This document shows, piece by piece, positions 59,695 to 64,000 of a DNA stretch of 64,000 nucleotides (within the stretch, counting starts at the first letter, position 1; each line of letters starts with the position of its first letter). The stretch lies in NCBI RefSeq assembly GCF_000383975.1, contig NZ_KB913017.1:2221527-2285526 (forward strand), given 5' to 3'. This DNA comes from Natronorubrum tibetense GA33. Lineage in GTDB: Archaea > Halobacteriota > Halobacteria > Halobacteriales > Natrialbaceae. The notes under the pieces are model-generated. The model did no database searches. It worked only from the letters and a program-made list of their open reading frames with translations, and was not told where the DNA came from. Made by a program: the position numbers and the translations under genes.

Positions 59695-60177
59695 CTACTC
59701 GAGGTTCTCGCGCTGATAGCTGCCGTCGTAGACGTCCTCGTGGTTCGCTTCGGCGAAGACGAGCTGGGCGATCCGGGCGCCGCGTTCGATCTCGACGTCG
59801 TGGTGGACCTGCAGCAGACCCTCGCCGCGGCCTTCGTAGCCGGCGTCCCAGACGGCCGTGTTCAGCATACACGAGTTACGCATCAGCGACGAGCGGGGGT
59901 AGACGAAACCGATGTGACCTTCGGGAATCGCGATCCGCTCGCCGTAGCGGGCCACGTAGGCTCCTTTCGGCAAATAGTACGTGTCAGGATCTTTCTCCTC
60001 GAGTTCCTCGAGCGGCCGGGCGACCCGGTCGCCGACCTCTTTCCCGTCTCGGCCGATGCGCCCCGGTTCGAGCTGTTCGAAGACGACATCGAGCGTCAGG
60101 TCGACGCCGTTCGGCTGGATCTGATCGTCGGACGTCGGCGAGATGTGGTCGGCGACGAACGCACCGGAGCGGAACAT
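59695..60177 (-). CDS. dut: Deoxyuridine 5'-triphosphate nucleotidohydrolase
   Basis: A 160-residue protein of the dCTP deaminase/dUTPase family. The start MFRSGAFVADHISPTSDDQIQPNGVDLTLD is typical, the catalytic-loop segment YPRSSLMRN carries the conserved Arg-Ser-Ser, and NTAVWDAGYEGRGEG has the uracil-pocket Asp. dUTPase hydrolyses dUTP to dUMP, protecting DNA from uracil. At 160 residues without extra domains it fits the archaeal dUTPase form rather than the longer dCTP deaminase. It heads the minus-strand run 60177 to 58539 and is divergent from the aconitase gene. Confidence 0.9.
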   Translation of the reverse strand: MFRSGAFVADHISPTSDDQIQPNGVDLTLDVVFEQLEPGRIGRDGKEVGDRVARPLEELEEKDPDTYYLPKGAYVARYGERIAIPEGHIGFVYPRSSLMRNSCMLNTAVWDAGYEGRGEGLLQVHHDVEIERGARIAQLVFAEANHEDVYDGSYQRENLE

Positions 60178-60491
60178 GTGCTGACAACGCCACGGAACCG
60201 AGAAAAGCGTATCCGTTCGGGAGCGGGGACGGGATACACACGGCGGGCTGTGCAACCGGGCGTGGGACTGCACTCGAGTCGACTGTCGGGACTCGAGCGA
60301 ATCGATCGAACACGAGTGCGAACGACTCGGGCGCGTGATATCCCAGACCCGGCGAAAATCGTCGATATTGGAACGTTGGTGTCGTCGAAGCGGAATCCCC
60401 CGGACGAACGTCCACTCGCGTGGTAACATTTACTCGAAGAGTAGCTGTTTCCTGGCCCGAAAACGGACGACGCCTCGCCAAAACACGCTGG

Positions 60492-60499
60492 ATTTATCA
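60492..60499 (+). promoter_or_regulatory. TATA-like box for aconitase
   Basis: GATTTATC is centred about 31 bp before the ATG at 60526. Confidence 0.5.
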
Positions 60500-60525
60500 C
60501 GACGGAAAGCCGAGTTCTGGGTGCT

Positions 60526-62496
60526 ATGGGACAAACTCTCACCGAGAAGATTCTCGACGACCACCTCGTCGAGGGCGAACTCGAGACCGGCGAGGAGATT
60601 GGGATCGAGATCGACCAGGTACTCACCCAAGACACGACCGGAACGATGGTCTGGCTCCAGTTCGAAGCGATGGGACTGGACGAGGTACAGACCGAGATCG
60701 CAGCCCAGTACTGCGACCACCAGACCTACCAGTTCGACTTTAAGAACACCGACGATCACCGTTTCCTCCGCTCTGCAGCCGGCACATACGGGGCTCATTT
60801 CTCTCGCCCCGGCAACGGTATCTGCCACAACGTTCACCGCGAGAACTTCGCAGCCCCCGGCAAGACGCTGCTCGGCTCCGACAGCCACACGCCGACCCCC
60901 GGCGGCATCGGCGAACTCGCAATCGGCTCCGGTGGCATCGACGTCACCGTCGCCATGGGCGGCGCACCGTACTACATCGAGATGCCCGAGATCGTCAGCG
61001 TCCGTCTCGAGGGCGAACTCCCCGAGTGGGCCACCGCGAAAGACGTCATCTTGGAGATGCTCCGCCGACTGAGCGTCAAGGGCGGCGTCGGCAAGATCCT
61101 CGAGTACACCGGTCCCGGCGTCGAGTCGCTCACCGCCCCCGAGCGGATGACGATCACCAACATGGGAACGGAACTCGGCGCGACGACGTCGATCTTCCCG
61201 ACCGACGAGCAGACGAAAGATTACCTCGAGCGCGTCAACCGCGGCGACGAGTACGTCGAACTCCAGCCCGACGACGACGCCGAGTACGACGACGAGATCG
61301 TCGTCGACCTTTCCGACCTCGAGCCGCTGATCGCACAGCCCTCGATGCCCGACAAGGTCGTCCCCGTCAGCGAAGTCGAGGGCGAATCCGTCGAGCAGGT
61401 CATCGTCGGCTCCTGTACGAACGGCGGCTACGAGGACATCCTCCCCGTCGCCAAGATGCACGAGGGTCGTGAGACCTCGATGGAGACCGAGACGATCGTC
61501 GCGCCCGGCTCCAAGCAGGCCTCCGAGATGCTCGCCCGCGAGGGCTGGGTCGCGGAGATGATGGCCGCCGGCGTCAACTTCTCCGAGGCCACCTGTGGAG
61601 CGTGTATCGGCATCGGTCACGTTCCAGCCTCGGACTCCGTTTCGCTGCGAACCTTCAACCGTAACTTCGAGGGTCGCTCCGGGATCGAAGACGACAACGT
61701 CTACCTCTGTTCGCCGGAGGTCGCGGCCGCGGCCGCGCTCAAGGGCGAAATCATCGACCCACGGAACCTCGCCGACGAACTCGGCGACCTCGAGGCCCCC
61801 GGCGTCGAGCTTCCCGACGAGTACGACGGCTCCAAGACGGACCTCATCGCCCCCGACGAGGCCGTCGACGACGAACTCATCAAGGGTCCGAACATCGGCG
61901 ACGTGCCACTGAAAGACCAGCTGGACTCCGAAATCGAGGGTGAAGCACTGCTCAAGATGGCGGACAACATCACGACCGACCACATCATCCCCGCCACGCA
62001 GGACATCCTGATGTACCGGTCGAACGTCCCCAAACTGAGCGAGTTTACGCTCTCGCGTGTCGACGATACGTTCGCACAGCGCGCGCTGGACGCCGACGGC
62101 GGCTTCCTCGTCGCCGGCGAGAACTACGGCCAGGGCTCCTCGCGAGAACACGCCGCCCTCTGTCCGATGTATCTGGGTATCGAGGGCGTCCTCGCACAGA
62201 GCTTCGCCCGGATCCACCGCGCGAACCTCTTCAACTTCGGGATCATCCCGCTGACGATCGACGAGGACACCTACGAGAACATCGATCAGGGCGACGAAAT
62301 CGAGATCGTCGACGATGTCTACGAGGCCGTCACCAGTGGACAAGAAGAGTTCACGGTCCGCGTCGGCGACGACGAGTACACCGCAACGCTCGACGCCTCC
62401 GAACGCGAGCGCGCAATCCTCGCTGCCGGTGGCAAACTCGCCTGGACGAAAGAGCAGGCCGAAGGCGGCAGCGGCGCGGCACCCGCTGACGACTGA
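60526..62496 (+). CDS. acnA: Aconitate hydratase
   Basis: A 656-residue aconitase of the single-chain archaeal type that interconverts citrate and isocitrate through cis-aconitate with a [4Fe-4S] cluster. The cluster Cys residues are in GSCTNGGYEDI near residue 293 and in TCGACIGIGHVP near 357. The swivel domain follows, with QGSSREHAALCP (about 535) that binds substrate. The length and the QTLTEKILDDHLV start are typical. It is monocistronic with a TATA-like box upstream and a strong oligo-T terminator. Confidence 0.96.
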   Translation: MGQTLTEKILDDHLVEGELETGEEIGIEIDQVLTQDTTGTMVWLQFEAMGLDEVQTEIAAQYCDHQTYQFDFKNTDDHRFLRSAAGTYGAHFSRPGNGICHNVHRENFAAPGKTLLGSDSHTPTPGGIGELAIGSGGIDVTVAMGGAPYYIEMPEIVSVRLEGELPEWATAKDVILEMLRRLSVKGGVGKILEYTGPGVESLTAPERMTITNMGTELGATTSIFPTDEQTKDYLERVNRGDEYVELQPDDDAEYDDEIVVDLSDLEPLIAQPSMPDKVVPVSEVEGESVEQVIVGSCTNGGYEDILPVAKMHEGRETSMETETIVAPGSKQASEMLAREGWVAEMMAAGVNFSEATCGACIGIGHVPASDSVSLRTFNRNFEGRSGIEDDNVYLCSPEVAAAAALKGEIIDPRNLADELGDLEAPGVELPDEYDGSKTDLIAPDEAVDDELIKGPNIGDVPLKDQLDSEIEGEALLKMADNITTDHIIPATQDILMYRSNVPKLSEFTLSRVDDTFAQRALDADGGFLVAGENYGQGSSREHAALCPMYLGIEGVLAQSFARIHRANLFNFGIIPLTIDEDTYENIDQGDEIEIVDDVYEAVTSGQEEFTVRVGDDEYTATLDASERERAILAAGGKLAWTKEQAEGGSGAAPADD

Positions 62497-62522
62497 TCGA
62501 GACCCGACGCTTCGGTACGCCG

Positions 62523-62534
62523 GTTTTCGTTTTT
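62523..62534 (+). terminator. Oligo-T terminator after aconitase
   Basis: TTTT (62523-62526) and TTTTTT (62529-62534) lie about 30 bp after the aconitase stop, typical of archaeal terminators. Confidence 0.6.
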
Positions 62535-62632
62535 TCGCCGTGTTGAAGCCGTCGTTGCAACTGCATCCGAGACGAGCAATTGCACGGTCCGTGCGTTTCT
62601 CGGGTACGGGTTTCCTGCGGCAAGTGACACGA

Positions 62633-62640
62633 GTATATTA
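62633..62640 (+). promoter_or_regulatory. TATA-like box for M42 aminopeptidase
   Basis: GTATATTA is centred about 29 bp before the ATG at 62666. Confidence 0.55.
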
Positions 62641-62665
62641 CCCATGGCATTCCTACAGTTCTGAT

Positions 62666-63727
62666 ATGGAAGATACGTCACGTGACTTCCTCGTCGAATT
62701 GCTCGAGACGCCCTCGCCGTCGGGCTACGAAACTCGCGGCCAGCGCATCTGGCTGGACTACGTCGAACAGTTTGCTGACGACGTACGAACGGATGCCTAC
62801 GGGAACGCCATCGCCGTCCACAAGGGCGATCCCGACGCTCCTGAGGTAGTCCTCACCGGCCACGCCGACGAGATCGGATTTATCGTCAAGGCGATCGACG
62901 ACGACGGCTTCGTCAGACCGGGCCGCATCGGCGGCAGCGACCCGTCGGTCTCGCAGGGCCAGCACGTGACGATCCACGCCGCGGACGGCCCCGTCGAGGG
63001 CGTGATCGGACAGAATGCGATCCACCTCCGGGAGGAGAACGGCGACGAGCCCGAGATCTCGGATCTCTGGATCGATATCGGGGCCGAAGACGAGGAGGCG
63101 GCAAGCGAGCGCCTCGAGATCGGCGATCCGATCACGTTCTCGTCGACGGTTTCCTGGCTCTCGGAGACGCGCCTCGCCGCCCGCGGGCTCGACAACCGCG
63201 TCGGGACGTGGGCGGCCGCCGAAGGATTTCGGACGGCCGTCGAAGCGGGTACCGAGGCGACGGTTTACGCCGTCTCGACCGTCCAGGAGGAAGTCGGCGT
63301 CAAGGGAGCACAGATGGTCGGCTTCGACTTGGAGCCCGACGCCGTCGTCGTGGTCGACGTCGGTCACGCGGTCGACTACCCCTCGGCACCGAGCGAGAAG
63401 ACGAGTCAGATGGAACTCGGCGCGGGGCCGGCGCTGGGCCGCGGGAGTACGAACCACCCAGTGCTCTTCGAGGCGCTGCGGTCGGTCGCCGAAGACCGCG
63501 AAATTGACGTGCAGGTCGAAGCGCTCGGGCTCGGAACGGGCACCGACGCCGACGGCTTCTTTACCGCGGCCGGCGGGATTCCCTCGCAAGTCGTCAGCGT
63601 TCCCAACCGGTACATGCACACCCCCGTCGAGGTGATCGATACCGACGACCTCGAGGAGATCGCGACATTGCTCGGCGCGTTCGCGAGCGATGCCGAGGAG
63701 TTCGCCCCGTTCGCCGTCGATATCTGA
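62666..63727 (+). CDS. M42-family aminopeptidase (endoglucanase M/FrvX-type)
   Basis: A 353-residue TET-like metallo-aminopeptidase that removes N-terminal residues from peptides, using two metal ions. The metal ligands appear as TGHADEIG (His, Asp region), DNRVG, VQEEVGVKG with Glu-Glu, VVDVGHA (Asp) and NRYMHTPVE (His). The PSPSGYE motif near the N-terminus is also typical. The ATG at 62666 is chosen for the conserved start and the TATA-like box upstream; the open frame upstream overlaps aconitase. It probably acts in cytosolic peptide turnover. Confidence 0.95.
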   Translation: MEDTSRDFLVELLETPSPSGYETRGQRIWLDYVEQFADDVRTDAYGNAIAVHKGDPDAPEVVLTGHADEIGFIVKAIDDDGFVRPGRIGGSDPSVSQGQHVTIHAADGPVEGVIGQNAIHLREENGDEPEISDLWIDIGAEDEEAASERLEIGDPITFSSTVSWLSETRLAARGLDNRVGTWAAAEGFRTAVEAGTEATVYAVSTVQEEVGVKGAQMVGFDLEPDAVVVVDVGHAVDYPSAPSEKTSQMELGAGPALGRGSTNHPVLFEALRSVAEDREIDVQVEALGLGTGTDADGFFTAAGGIPSQVVSVPNRYMHTPVEVIDTDDLEEIATLLGAFASDAEEFAPFAVDI

Positions 63728-63856
63728 CCGGCTTCGGTTCGTCCCTCGATAGGAGATGGCGAGCGTCGCGAACGCGCGCTGCGAGATCGGCGCTCTCGAA
63801 CCGGCCTCGTCGGCGAACCGGTACCGACATCCGATCGGAGCCGATAGCTCGAGCGA

Positions 63857-64000
63857 ATGCCGACCCCTGGACACGAAAACGAGGGCTACCGACGACTGTT
63901 CGATCGCGACGGCCTGACCTTCGGCGCGGGCTTTCCGCTCACGGGGGCGAACCGCTCGACGCCGAACGTCGCCGAGGAGATTCGGCTCGCGAAACACGCC
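63857..64000 (+). CDS. LLM-class flavin-dependent oxidoreductase, N-terminal part
   Basis: Only the first 48 codons are present; the gene continues past the right edge. The frame reads MPTPGHENEGYRRLFDRDGL then TFGAGFPLTGANRS and VAEEIRLAKHA, which resembles the start of haloarchaeal F420- or FMN-dependent luciferase-like oxidoreductases (first barrel strand with GFPLTG). The substrate cannot be inferred. Confidence 0.75.
   Translation, partial: MPTPGHENEGYRRLFDRDGLTFGAGFPLTGANRSTPNVAEEIRLAKHA

Overview
The window comes from a high-GC haloarchaeal chromosome, probably from the Natrialbales (Haloterrigena/Natrinema-like). The evidence is strongly acidic predicted proteins, archaeal TATA-like boxes about 27-30 bp before many start codons (implying leaderless mRNAs), a Sec61-beta gene, a Nog1-type GTPase, Bat-type HTH and HalOD1 regulators, and the split methylmalonyl-CoA mutase typical of haloarchaea. 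The species call is an inference. No rRNA, tRNA, CRISPR array or intact insertion sequence was recognised.

Layout. 0-6.3 kb: propionate and acyl-CoA catabolism (MaoC hydratase, acyl-CoA dehydrogenase, MeaB GTPase, both methylmalonyl-CoA mutase subunits, and a GNAT acetyltransferase between them). 6.3-12.8 kb: a UspA protein, a sodium:solute symporter with a small subunit and a further tiny membrane protein, a type II haloacid-dehalogenase-like HAD protein, a DehI-family protein and an acyl-CoA synthetase. 12.8-20.2 kb: a beta-oxidation block (thiolase, DUF35, thioesterase and MaoC in one operon; 3-hydroxyacyl-CoA dehydrogenase; a second acyl-CoA dehydrogenase; enoyl-CoA hydratase; an LLM flavin oxidoreductase) ending in an IclR regulator. 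20.2-21.4 kb: an AT-rich stretch without a recognisable gene, followed by the very short secG (Sec61-beta). 21.7-27 kb: a double-VOC protein, pdxT, an acetamidase/formamidase, a PAS/Bat-type regulator, a HalOD1 protein, a DUF151 nuclease-like protein and hisE.

27.3-30.4 kb: a Tat-exported sugar-dehydrogenase-type beta-propeller with a cupredoxin domain inserted in it, next to a Cys-rich four-helix copper-binding protein. 30.5-38 kb: a PAS/GAF histidine kinase, two GTPases (Nog1, EngB), a DUF389 protein and small membrane proteins. 38-42 kb: a TetR-MATE operon with a clear operator, plus membrane and hypothetical genes. 42-48.3 kb: a response regulator, a beta-CASP nuclease, a lower-GC alpha/beta hydrolase, an MFS transporter, and a cupin and an aldolase gene that both look damaged at the 3' end, next to a palindrome and a tandem repeat. 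48.3-56.7 kb: a DCC-family protein, an ADPS-like FAD enzyme, a PD-(D/E)XK-like protein, a coupled CPBP protease/serine hydrolase pair and a winged-helix/SRA-like/HNH protein resembling type IV restriction enzymes. 56.8-64 kb: gnd, a CopD-like protein, a YdjM-like protein, dUTPase, aconitase, an M42 aminopeptidase and the start of another LLM oxidoreductase.

Taken together the first 20 kb would import short organic acids, activate them to CoA esters, oxidise them and feed propionyl-CoA through methylmalonyl-CoA to succinyl-CoA, with aconitase at the far end serving the citric acid cycle. The two dehalogenase-family genes suggest possible use of halogenated acids, but the DehI member seems to lack its catalytic Asp. 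The most unusual items are the propeller/cupredoxin chimera with its copper-binding neighbour, the type IV-like HNH protein, and the rearranged cupin-aldolase segment.
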